From Lates calcarifer (taxonomy: Eukaryota; Chordata; Actinopteri; Centropomidae), in assembly GCF_001640805.2 (NCBI RefSeq), contig NC_066849.1, forward strand, positions 996,622 to 1,060,621: DNA of 64,000 nucleotides, written 5' to 3'. The notes beneath the pieces were generated by a model. The model saw nothing but the letters and a program-made list of their open reading frames with translations. It was not told where the DNA came from and did no database searches. A program made the position numbers and the translations under genes. This document shows, piece by piece, positions 1-10,285 of the stretch. The first letter of the stretch is position 1. Every line of letters begins with the position of its first letter.

Positions 1-639
1 AATAAAAGTGACGAGTGGTAATCTAAGAGAATGTAGGCCGTTATTATTTGCTTTGCAGAAACAGGGAATCATTTTTGAAAATTAATATTTTGTTAATCTC
101 ACTGCATTCATCTAATACTGCTTTCATCTGTGCCTGTGCATAGTCATGATACAATTACGTTAACACATTGCAGTGTAGTGACGATCATGATGTGACACAT
201 TTTTAGCATGTTGAAAATTATACTGGCATTATTATGATCATTATAATGTTGCTATTGCTCTAACTGCTATTTCCAAGGTCAAGGTTTGCTCCATCCAGTA
301 TCTCAGCCTGTGGGGGCTACTAGACTTTAAATGTGGTTATGATTTAATACATCTGTATTCATTTAGCGGTTCGTCTTCAACTGTCACCTTTTACAATTTC
401 AAAAAATACCATCAACCTAGGTTTTATTTCAGGAAATATGAACCCCTGAGTCTTTTAATGAGGAACGTCAGTGAGGCAAATAAACATGAGGAGAAACTTG
501 GCAGCTTTTTGTAAAGGCAATGTGGCTTCCTGTCACTTAAATTACATACATATACCATCACAGGAAGAGCAAAAGCATGTTTTAACCAGCAAGACTAACT
601 CTAGAAAAAAACATCTCAGACCTCATTCTGAATGTTCTC
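1..639. other. No feature recognised
   Basis: AT-rich non-coding sequence. A 62-codon frame at 471-659 has no recognisable motif and is probably chance. Confidence 0.5.
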
Positions 640-1140
640 TTTTTGGGTGTTTTATTTGATTCTGGCCTATGTGACTAATTTAATAAGCTTGCTCAGTCCT
701 TGTAGTCTTTTGAGGATTTACACAGGATCATCCATGCCTTTAGTTTTTCCAGTCTAGATTTCTCTGATGTCCCCTACTGGTTGTACTCAGGCTTACCTCC
801 ATTGCTTCCAATTGGTTCTGATAGAATTATCATCAGTTCAAGAAAACTTGATCATGTAACTCCAATTCTGTCCTCCCTGCATTGACCTCCTGTTCATCTT
901 TGCATTGATTGTAAAATGTCATTGTATAAGCCTGGACATCTTAGATTGGCTGATAGTAGCCTTCTGGTCGTTTCCAAATCCATCTGGTGAATACAGGCTA
1001 TTGTGCCTTTGCAGTCCAGGCCCCCTAAACTCTGAAATGACTTGCTGAGATTAAGTTTACAAGATCTATCACACTCTTTTAGCTCTGTTTTTGGTCTCAC
1101 CAACTCCTGATTGAAATATGAGATTCTAGCTTATTTTCTG
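640..1140 (+). pseudogene. LINE reverse transcriptase 3' end, degenerate (L2/CR1-like)
   Basis: With several frame changes and stops, the + strand reads the usual tail of a fish L2-type reverse transcriptase: an Ala-Phe-x-x-Ser-x-Leu-Asp segment, then DHVTPILSSLH followed by a stop where Trp is expected, then a conserved Pro-Pro-Lys-Leu patch ending near 1120. It is old, clearly non-coding and 5' truncated. Confidence 0.55.
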
Positions 1141-3435
1141 TCCTCTTTTGTTGTTGTAATTTTTAAGTAACACTCGTGATTTAACTATTTCTACTTTTAA
1201 TGTTGCGTTTTGTGTTGTATCTTATTCTATTTCAGTGATGTATAGTACTGAATTTATGTTTATTACATTATTTCTTCAGAATTTTTATTGAGAGCTTAAT
1301 TCTCATTCTTTAATCTGATAAACACAGGTATTACTATCACCTTTCAAGACTGAATAGCCCTAATACAGTGAAAGCCTTGAACCAATGTTGATGGGAGATT
1401 TTATATTCAGAGAGCATCCAGGGGCACATCCAGGTCACAGTTGCAACACTAGAATCTATTCATCCATAACATCCACCAGTTTGAAGGAGGGCGGAGGGAA
1501 GTCTTCACAGAGAAGATACAGACGGGCACTGCTGACTCTTTTAGTGATAACTTCATTTCTATGTTTGCACTAAACTTTAGATCTCATTTCTTTCAATGAT
1601 TTCAAATATCAGCACAACATTTTGGCTTTAACTGCAAAGTTTATCTGGCATCATCCCTCAGCTATCAGCCTTCTGCTCTCAAGTCTTTTTAACTGATACA
1701 CTGCAGTAAATATATGACTTATAATTCCACAGGTGATAAGTCAAATCAGTTGAGTGAGTTTGAGAGGAGAGGAGACAAAGGAGGTCTCAGGTCTGTCATC
1801 TACGATATCACACACACTGCTGCAATGATTGGCAATTGACATCTGACCAATCACTGATCAGAGCAGGACACTACTGCAGGAGGACAGATGTCATCTAAGA
1901 GACATTTTAAATCCAGCGCAAGCACGAGAAAAAAGAAAGCAAAACAAGAGGATACTCGAGCTTCACTTGAAGGTGACTATATTGTCTAAGTGAAAATGTA
2001 AACATTTTCCCACGTTATAAACTTCAACTACAATTCATGACATGACAGAGGTCCAGTCTCCTATATGTGTGTTAAAATTGCTTGTACAACCTATTAGGTG
2101 ACACATTTACTTATTTTAGGTTTTTTTTTGTTTGTTTGTTTGTTTTTCAGGTTGTAATTAAATTTTCAAAGAAAAAAGGGGCATCATAACAAAATTTCAT
2201 TTAGAACCCCAATTTGAACAGGAGCAGAATATCACAGCATGCAGGCCCAGAGGAGCCCCTCAAATATTGTTCAGAATCAAACGAAACTGTTTAAAATCAA
2301 AATGCTAAAGCCTTTAGTACCGGTACATTACTCTTTGTGTGTTCACAGTGCAAAGTCTTCAGTAACTGTAACATGGTCACACACTACTGTAAAACCAAGA
2401 CAGCCAAAGCTGAGTTGATTTCAGGTTTTGCACACCTGGTTCAGTGTGGAAGCCTAAACTGAGCCTATACGAACCAGCTGAACTGACATTTGTCATTATG
2501 GCAGGTTCTCATATAAAATAGACTACATGAGCAACCTGTGCCAACACAGTCACAGCCCTGAATCCAAGCTGTATTGCATTAGTAACAGGCTATATGACAA
2601 TGTGATTAACATAATGTTACATTTATGAACAAACTAAAGGAGCCACTAGTATCTGAGGAGCCACAATTCACTGCCGAGCCAAGGCCAGCTACAGGAAGGA
2701 GATCAAATTTCAGTAGAGGATGAGGGGAGATGGCATGGCACATGTTGTGTCTGTTTATATGTTTTTTGGTGATGTTGAGAGGAGATGTGTCAGACTTAGG
2801 CCCATGTGTGAAACATCTTGGTTTTCATTTCTGCACATATATTAACAGGTTCATGAGACGTGTGCCTCAAGCCCCACTGCTGCTGGACATCATCTCTGGT
2901 TTCAACATCTGATGCCTGCGTGACGTGCTCAGTCCTCAGCAAGAATGGACAGGATAAAGACCTGTTGATTTCGGATGCTCTCTCTCTCTCCTTTTGTCTC
3001 TCTCTCTCTTGCTGCCACCCTGAATATGTGTAAAATGAATTTAGAATAAAATTAAATCAATCATTGTATAACTGGTGACCATTATCAAAGGCAAAAGCTC
3101 AGCATACAAAGAAAGAGCTGGCAGTAGCAGTATCCCAACCAATGTACAGCTGATGTGGGTGTGTGAGCCATAGCAGTTCAGCAAGGTAACTATCACACAC
3201 ACACAAAGCAGGCAGTGTCCTCAAGTCTCAGAGGTCAGCCGAAAAACATAGATAAGGCAACATGTAAACACTGCAGGTAAAAAGTCATGTTAAAAGGTGG
3301 TATTATACAAGGAGCATTTTCCAGAGGCACTAAATCTAAACAAGATAGTGCTAGACAGAAGAAGTGCACTTAGACAGTCATCAGTAAAGGTGCAAGTGGA
3401 CTGGAATCACTATACTCTCATTCATGAGCTCTTTC
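1141..3435. other. Non-coding sequence; simple repeats
   Basis: No gene seen. A TTTG run lies at about 2120-2146 and a CT-rich microsatellite at about 2978-3011. At 1888-1995 a short basic frame (beginning MSSKRHFKSS) is reminiscent of the start of hAT-type transposases, but it is too short to claim. Confidence 0.45.
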
Positions 3436-3913
3436 ACGCTATGTCTCAATTCACATACAACCACACTTGCACTAGCTATTTTGAGTGCAGAAGTGCGCGT
3501 TAACACTGACAAGTATATGCAGTGCATGATAAATATCTGAATGCCGCACTCAAAACAGTCAAATATAAAGCTATACAGCAGAGGGGGAGGGACCACCATC
3601 TTATTTTTAAACTTGTGATAATGGCTTCTGAGTCAGGAGGACATGCTGTCGGTGCCAACGGCAGCAAAAATTAGCATGTTGAAACAGGGCACACACAAGA
3701 AAGTAAACATACAATTTTAAGCCCAGCGAGCAAATTGGATATTTTGGCAGGCAGCAATCGCAGTCACAAGTTGCGATTGTCATTTCCAATGAATGGTCCT
3801 GTTTGATTGGAGACAACACTACTCGGCCCAAATTCAAACACTATGCCAGTCCATATACTGCGTACACACTGGACTACATGTAAGGGCACTAAATGATTTG
3901 AGACGCAGTGTCA
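3436..3913. mobile_element. Possible PIF/Harbinger-type non-autonomous element
   Basis: The left end (GTCTCAATTCA at about 3443) and the right end (TGATTTGAGACG at about 3894) are imperfect inverted copies of each other. Such 'same-as-background then GAGAC' ends are common in Harbinger-like fish elements. The inside has no transposase. The assignment is tentative. Confidence 0.35.
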
Positions 3914-4512
3914 GTGTCATTAAGTTCTACTCAGGAGAGTCTGCTGAGTCAAGTTTGACACCTAGTGGTTAAATTTGTTATATCAGTTTGGTCCAGTGTT
4001 GGGCTTAACATTAAACCAGTTTGAAACACAATGGCCCCACCATAAGAGATAACTACTGAAAAAAGCAATCATTTTACACGTTGTCTTTCTTAAAATCAGT
4101 GTTTACTCGGCCTGGTCTATTGAGTGTTTGACAGGGCAGGATGGATGACAGTGGTTATACGAAGCAAAATGAGTTTTATTTAGTCTAAAAGTTAACGATT
4201 TTCAGTTTACTATCACAAACAAGACACTACACATTGTCATATTTGCGAGGTTGAAATCAGCCGATTTTTTTGGCATTTTCACTCAAAAAGTTGCCAATTT
4301 ATTTTCTATTGATTGAGTAAACAAGCAGCATTAATCCTTAATCTGCAATATGTCATGCAGTTCAATCATTTATCTAACACAAACTTTTTTGTTGTTGATA
4401 ACGTCATTGTTGCAGTTTTTAACAAGGCAGTTTTAACTTTTTCTGACACTTCAAACCAACCATATCTCACCAGGTTCCCACTAAATACAAGGACAGTGTT
4501 TTTTATTGTGTA
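3914..4512. other. No feature recognised
   Basis: AT-rich sequence before the SINE at 4513. Open frames here are short and without motifs. Confidence 0.5.
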
Positions 4513-4781
4513 TTATGGACGGCTGTGGCTCAGGAGGTAGAGCAGTCACCCACCAATCAGAAGGTCGGTGGTTCAGTTCCCAGCTCCTCCAGTCTGCATG
4601 CTGAAGTATCCTTGGGCAAGATACTGAACCCCAAATTGCCTCCGATGTGTGTGAATGTATAGAAAAAGCACTTTGTATATGAATGTGTGTGAATGGGGTG
4701 AATGTGATCTGTAGTGTGAAACGCTTTGAGTGGTTGAAAAGACTAGAAAAGTGCTATATAAGTACAGTCTATTTACCAAAT
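4513..4781 (+). repeat. tRNA-derived SINE
   Basis: The head has RNA polymerase III boxes: an A-box-like TGGCTCAGGAGGTAGAGC at about 4527 and a B-box-like GGTGGTTCAGTTCC at about 4567. Then comes the body of a familiar fish SINE (CCTTGGGCAAGATACTGAACC, GTGTGAATG repeats, CTTTGAGTGGTTGAAAAGAC, AAAGTGCTATATAAGTACAG). The tRNA-like head is not a functional tRNA gene. The copy is nearly full length. Confidence 0.8.
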
Positions 4782-7700
4782 GAGCTATTATGAAACAATT
4801 CTATCAATAACACTAAACCAACTTTATTTTAAACTTTGTGAGCCTCCTCCCATTACATGTACAACTTCCTGTTTCTGGAAGAGAAGAAAAATCATGTAAA
4901 ATAGCCCTATAAGCATGTATTTCTCCCACTGGTGAGACCCCTCCCATTCCTATATCCACCAAATGTAAGTACAAATACATAGTCCATACTATCTATGTTT
5001 GGTAAGCCGGTCGGTTCATTCAATATTTATATTGTATTTGGATTTCTACATTCATATCACAAATATACATATATATAGACATTTTTGTGAAAGAAACAGA
5101 TTCAGATAGTAGTTTGGAACTAGACCCCCAAAAAAGCCCCAGGTTTGCTGTGCCCTTCTAACAGGTTCATACAGCCACTCCTGTCACTTTATCTGTCTAG
5201 AATATGTTTTATTGAACAAATCATTCTATTTCTGACTGCAGTATAATTACACCCATATTACACTGAGCTGAGGTACCCGTGTAATCTTAATGTTCTATAA
5301 CTGTGTTCTGGTCAAATGGCTCTTTGCTACTGAACAGTCACTCTGAAGGCTGTGTCCACCTCCCAACATCCTGTTTGAGTACATAAACCTTACTTTATGC
5401 AAGAAGCACACTTCCAAAACCTGCACAGACAAATGCCCATCGCAGAGACACCATTCTGTGTCACAGTGGGGAAATCACAGGTCTGTCAGTGTTGATAGGA
5501 TCTTGGCCTTGCTCTGAAGCGAGATGAAACAACAGCACTGGCAGGCAACACTTTGACTGCACAGAAAACAATAGTCTCAGTGAGCAGCCTGACCACTGTG
5601 GGTCCTGTTCCATTGTGGGAATAAAGCGACATGAGCTGGACTGTTCTCTAGATAGGTCAATCAGCTCAGGAACAATACCACAACATGCAAAGCAAACTGA
5701 ATACTCCCATGCAATCATATCCACAAGAAACAATACAGAGGCTGCTGCTATCAAACCAGGTCCCTGCTCCACAGGGACACTGATTTCTACTTTCACTGGA
5801 ATAAAACAGAATAAAATACTTACTTTCCTCCTTCCTACTTGCAGGGGAAATTACATTTCCACCACTGATTAGTCCAGTATGAATGTATTTCCTAGGATAC
5901 TGGATAGTCCAAAAAATGCATAGATATTCAATTTACAATTATTTTAAACAGAGAAAATAAGAAAATACTGACATTTGAGAAGCTGGAACCAGGGAATGTT
6001 TTCAATATGTCCTTGATAGAAATGATTTAAACAATTAAGTATTAAAATATTTGTTGATTCATTTTTTCAATCAATTTGATAACTGAAAATTATTCCCCAC
6101 AACCATGCCTCTTGGGGGTCTAAAACGAATGGATTTACATAACATATAATACATTATGCATATTGTGTCTGTAGTTGTTTAGAAGCAATACAACAGACAA
6201 ATGTGATTGTATCATAGAAGGGAGCAGTTGTCCGTGTTGTTGCAAAATCTCTGATTAAAAAACACACTTAAATCACAGCCTGCTGTAATCTGATCTCATT
6301 TTAAAAATAACTGTGGCATCAGATAAATAAAAACAGAGAGCCCAGCATCTGCTCTCTCTCACGTTTACAAGAGAAAATAACAAAAAGTGATGTTTCTCAA
6401 GAGAAATGACACAAAGGAATTTTAATGTGTGTGAGCTGCCCTGAAAAAAAAAATTGTTTAAAAGAACACTAAAGGTTCAGCATGCTGCATGCTGAACATC
6501 TGAATGAACTGATACATCATCTTAGGTCATCACAGATATACTGACACATTGGTGTGTTGGCAGATTCTGTCAAATTGCAGAGGTAACTACAGAAATAAAT
6601 GTTTGACTGGCAAATTTTTCTATATTCAAATTTAATTATTGAAATTCTTTTGTCTAACAGGCCAGAACCCAAATGCTATGATACTCAATGTCCTATCACA
6701 TAAGATGGAAAAAAGAAGCAAATCATCACATTTGAGCTGGAAAGAGGAAAGTTTGTGTTGAGATAATAAAAAAGAATATTGCTGATATATTGCTATCAGA
6801 TTTGTATTATTGTCAGTTATGGGTATTGGCCTCAAAACTCCAGTAAGGCAGCCACTATCTAGCCCCAGCCTTCAGAGTTCTGTATGCCTCTTGTCTCAGT
6901 GTGCAAACTCTATCCTGGATGAAAATGCTGTATATACAGAATGCCAAAATACAGCAGCCCTCTCCATCCATATGTTTTCATGCTTGTTCATCCCTGAAAT
7001 TACACACTATTTATCAAAGTGGAGAGGATGGCTGAGTGTAAGCAGAGATGGAGAGAAGCCAGCCCACATACAGCTGTGATACCAGCAGCCAGAGCCTCAG
7101 ATGGAACTGTGATCAAGACAAAGAAGCACAAGTTTTCAGTCAGAACCTGTCTGCAGTCAATAACCAATATCTATCAAACACATCTGCTTCAGCAAGAGAA
7201 CCTGGAAAATAAACATGGCATATTCTCTTTGTACAGGAGATCAGAGGTGTAAAGGCTTAAAGGAAAAGTTCAATGAAAAATCACATTAATTTGTACTACT
7301 GTTTGCACATGTTAATGGCCTACTGTTTACAGTGAAGCTTCAAGTGAAATAGGCATGTATGCAAACATATGACAAATCAATCAGTGTATTATTGATTATT
7401 TCAGATGAAAAAAATGATTTAAAAAACACACATTTTGTCTCCTAGTTCTTGTGGTGCATAGACAGATGTAGATTTCTGTCTGCCTCCACCTCATTACAGG
7501 GGTGGTGGATGGAGTTTTGTTTGACTGAAAAATGACATTTTGAAAATTCAACAGCAAAATCTTCTCTCCAGACACAAAGTAACTGCACTCGGGGATAATC
7601 CATAGACTTAACTGCGACGCTGTCTTGAAGTGGATTATAACAAATGCCAGTGACCAGCAGCTGCTCTGCATGTGGCTTTTATTTCATATAAAGAATCCTT

Positions 7701-8279
7701 GTATGATAACTGTGTACTCGGTGTTTATCTATCTCTATTTGATTTGATATGATAATATTTATCATATCACTGTGTCCATAGTAGAATTGGTGTGTCAGGT
7801 TGCATCCTGTTGGGAATTTAAGTTTAACTAAGATGTAAGTGACTCAGATTTTATGCCCGTAATTGGAAGACTACATGTTGTGATGCTGATGTGACTGGTG
7901 GTAAAGTTCATCAAAAACACAATGTCATGATATACTCAACAAAAAAATCAATTATACCATAACATAGTATGTTTGTACCTTTGTGATATTGTTGTTGCCT
8001 TTTTGCTGGTGAATCTGACAGAATACTGGGATTTACAGACACTATTCTGTGAATAAGGGCATTTTGCCCCAGTTCTTGATCAAGCTGTTCAGATATTAAG
8101 ATAATGGTACAAAATAACAAATAAAAGACATTTCTGTGAGCTAGTTATGTGACAGTAAGGTCTTGGGGTTATCCACTTAGTTGTTGTTCCTGGTGAAAAA
8201 TACTGGTGCACTGATTTATGTGAAAGAGCCAGGTCAAATTAATAATGACTGACTGGCAGACAGCAGCAGCTGTGTACAT
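4782..8279. other. Non-coding sequence, no gene seen
   Basis: Reading frames of 60-111 codons occur on both strands (for example 5461-5796 minus and 5615-5872 plus, which overlap each other), but none shows a family motif or splice structure. A 23-bp near-perfect palindrome is at 6475-6497. Confidence 0.5.
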
Positions 8280-8430
8280 GTGTTTCTATGGTTGTGTGGA
8301 CAACCATAGAGGACATTTTGGCCAGTCCTCACAACGTCAAAGGCCTGATTGAGGGGTAAGACTTTAGGTTAGGGTGAGGAGCTAGGGAAGGCGTTAAGTC
8401 AATGATGTCCTCTCATGCAGCCTTCATTAA
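8280..8430. repeat. Fragment of a dispersed vertebrate repeat (GGACATTTTGGCCAGTCCTCA type)
   Basis: The run 'GAGGACATTTTGGCCAGTCC' followed by GGTTAGGGTGAGGAGCTAGG and ending TCAATGATGTCCTCTCATG matches a short repeat I have seen in many vertebrate introns. A ten-base hairpin (CTATGGTTGT / ACAACCATAG) sits at its left edge. It is immediately followed by an AC microsatellite (8444-8470). Confidence 0.4.
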
Positions 8431-8443
8431 AATGAGCAGAGCA

Positions 8444-8470
8444 ACACACACACACACACACACACACACA
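8444..8470. repeat. (AC)n microsatellite
   Basis: About 13 uninterrupted AC units. Confidence 0.9.
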
Positions 8471-9086
8471 GCTCTCCGTCATACATTCAGGGTGCTTGCT
8501 TGCTGATGTACTCACCATGGTAGATTGCCAACATGCAGAACAGAAAACACTCTCTCCACCTGTCTACATCTTGCCTCCGTGACTCCACCTCCTCTCCAGC
8601 CTCACTGCCCTCACTCGTCTTCCCTCCATCTGTTGCACTCTTTCACTCCGCCTAAAACTAGTCTTCTCTATTCTCCATCCAGCCTAATTAGGGATCTGTC
8701 AAATCCAGGTGAGGTGACGGCCACTTCTCACTGTGTCACACAAAGCGATGCACTCCTCTTTCTCCTCTTCTTTCTCTGCCTTGTTCAGTCCTCAAGGATT
8801 TTGGAATTCGGAGCATGAAAAGGACACCCTGCTATTCTCCCTTTGGAGAACTGCCTGAAGAATGAAGCACTGGATACTGAGTCACGCCGTGTCCTATAAC
8901 TGGTTAATTATAAGCTGGCGAACACATGAGCTGCCACACAGACAACACGACAGAGCTCTGACTGGATCTCCAGTCCAGAGTTGAATACTGATACAAGTGA
9001 TGTAATTTGGTTACATAGCCATAGTGTTGATTACACGATATAGACCTAACGTGTTGGTGTTAGTACTAAATCATAAATGACCCTGT

Positions 9087-9117
<31 letters not shown>

Positions 9118-9739
9118 GCAGAATGAAAATTCGGACTACGGATCATACACACACATACACACTCACACACATGTTCAACAAATGCATCAAACAAGCGAGA
9201 TATTTTTTTTTAAAGATCCTTGTCATGTCCCAGGCGTCAGAGCGGACTCAGACTGATCGCAGAGTGTGAGCAGATGCTGAGATTTATCGAAGGCTTGCAC
9301 TGAAACTAATACCTGATGGAGACAATGCAAAGGCGTTATGCAAGTGACGCTGTGTTGCACAGCACTGATCCAAAGATGCCTTTTCATATAGAAGGACACG
9401 GGCTGGTGCTTTGACTTGGAAAGATTCCCGATGCATAAGTGAGTCATTGTTTCCTGTAGGCTGTCAGAGTTAAACAAGTCAGCTTCTGACTCATCTTGAT
9501 AAACTTCTTAACTTGTATTTCACTGAAGAGCACGTTTGAATAAATGCAGACTGCGCTTCTGTAACAGTTTCAGCATCTGCAAGAAAAAGCTGATGACAAA
9601 ATTCGCCGATAAAAGTTTCTTTTTTGTTGATGTATGTAATCTTTCGGACAAAGAACTGATTCGTGCAGTATTCATTTGAATGGCGTTGGGCGTCAATACT
9701 CTGTCAGGGTGCAAAGTCGGATGTGAGTGAGTGTTGACG
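8471..9739. other. Sequence left of the promoter block; A27 run
   Basis: A run of 27 A lies at 9087-9113. GC and CpG rise from about 9220 toward the promoter-like block. If the minus-strand first exon is real, this is the start of its first intron. No exon was recognised. Confidence 0.45.
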
Positions 9740-9888
9740 GACTTGTGTGAATATGTGTGATTCAGCCCTGCGTGCAGCGCGTCCAGTCTGCAGGACGCTC
9801 CTCCAGCTGCACACATGTAAGCACACAGCGCTGCATCTCCCACACTTCAGACGGAAAAACAGTTCTAAAACACCGTGTCTGAACTCAC

Positions 9889-9918
9889 CATTTCATAGGG
9901 TTCCCTGGACGTCTGCAT
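9889..9918 (-). CDS. Candidate first coding exon, minus-strand gene (ten codons)
   Basis: On the minus strand an ATG at 9918 with G at -3 opens ten codons reading MQTSREPYEM. It ends exactly at a consensus splice donor (ATG|GTGAGTTC, junction 9889/9888), leaving phase 0. It lies about 300 bases below the CpG/ETS promoter block, the usual distance for a first exon. I do not recognise the peptide, and no second exon was found in 1-9880, as expected if intron 1 is long. It could be the start of a ptprf transcript by position, or an untranslated leader exon with a chance ATG. Confidence 0.4.
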
Positions 9919-10128
9919 TTCGGAGAGATGCTGAAGGCAAGAAGAGCACAGAGTCCCCCCCGATTACACACAGTTGAGGAAAGAGTCTCCCAGTTCCTTC
10001 TGTCCCACAGCACTTGCTCTAATCCTCCGAGGTGAACGGGAAAAAAGGCTCCCTGCGGAGTGTCAGGTAAATCCTCAGTTCAGCTGCTGGGACTGTTTTC
10101 CTCCCTCAGTGTTCCTGGTGAGACAGCG

Positions 10129-10224
10129 TTATCCGTCTGCCTCCTGATCGTTCGCGGTGGCTCCTCTCTGACAGAGCAGCATCCCCAACACCGTGCGTAT
10201 ACACCCTCGGGAGTTGTCGGCCAT
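10129..10224 (-). other. Upstream ORF in the leader (31 codons)
   Basis: This is the first ATG below the promoter motifs. It sits in a good context (C-C-G-A-A-C before ATGG), reads MADNSRGCIRTVLG and onward for 31 codons, and ends at TAA (10129-10131), upstream of the spliced start at 9918. It resembles no family I know. It would act as an upstream ORF if the transcript starts above 10230; the ATGG could instead be a YY1 site at the start site. Confidence 0.35.
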
Positions 10225-10285
10225 GTTCGGTGGTTTCCGGAACTACTGAGCGAAGTAAAGGCTGTCAGTGACGTCTAAGCCTGTG

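Larger units (their letters stand above)
9740..10285 (-). promoter_or_regulatory. CpG-containing promoter / 5' leader of a minus-strand gene
   Basis: Against an AT-rich background this block has many CG dinucleotides. On the minus strand, reading down from 10280, it shows a CRE-like TGACGTC at about 10267-10273, an ETS-type TTCCGGAA at about 10235-10242, and a YY1-like ACATGGC next to the first ATG (10224). Below these come the leader and a short coding exon ending in GTGAGT (9889-9918). Motif order and direction support transcription to the left. Mammalian HYI and PTPRF are divergent neighbours, and hyi here runs rightward from 57.7 kb, so the leftward gene could be ptprf; this rests on synteny only. 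Confidence 0.5.

Noticed and set aside
4513..4600. tRNA gene
   Set aside because: A- and B-box-like sequences belong to a SINE; no tRNA cloverleaf or acceptor stem.
5461..5796. 111-codon minus-strand frame
   Set aside because: No family motif or splice signals, and it overlaps an opposite 85-codon frame; chance is likely.
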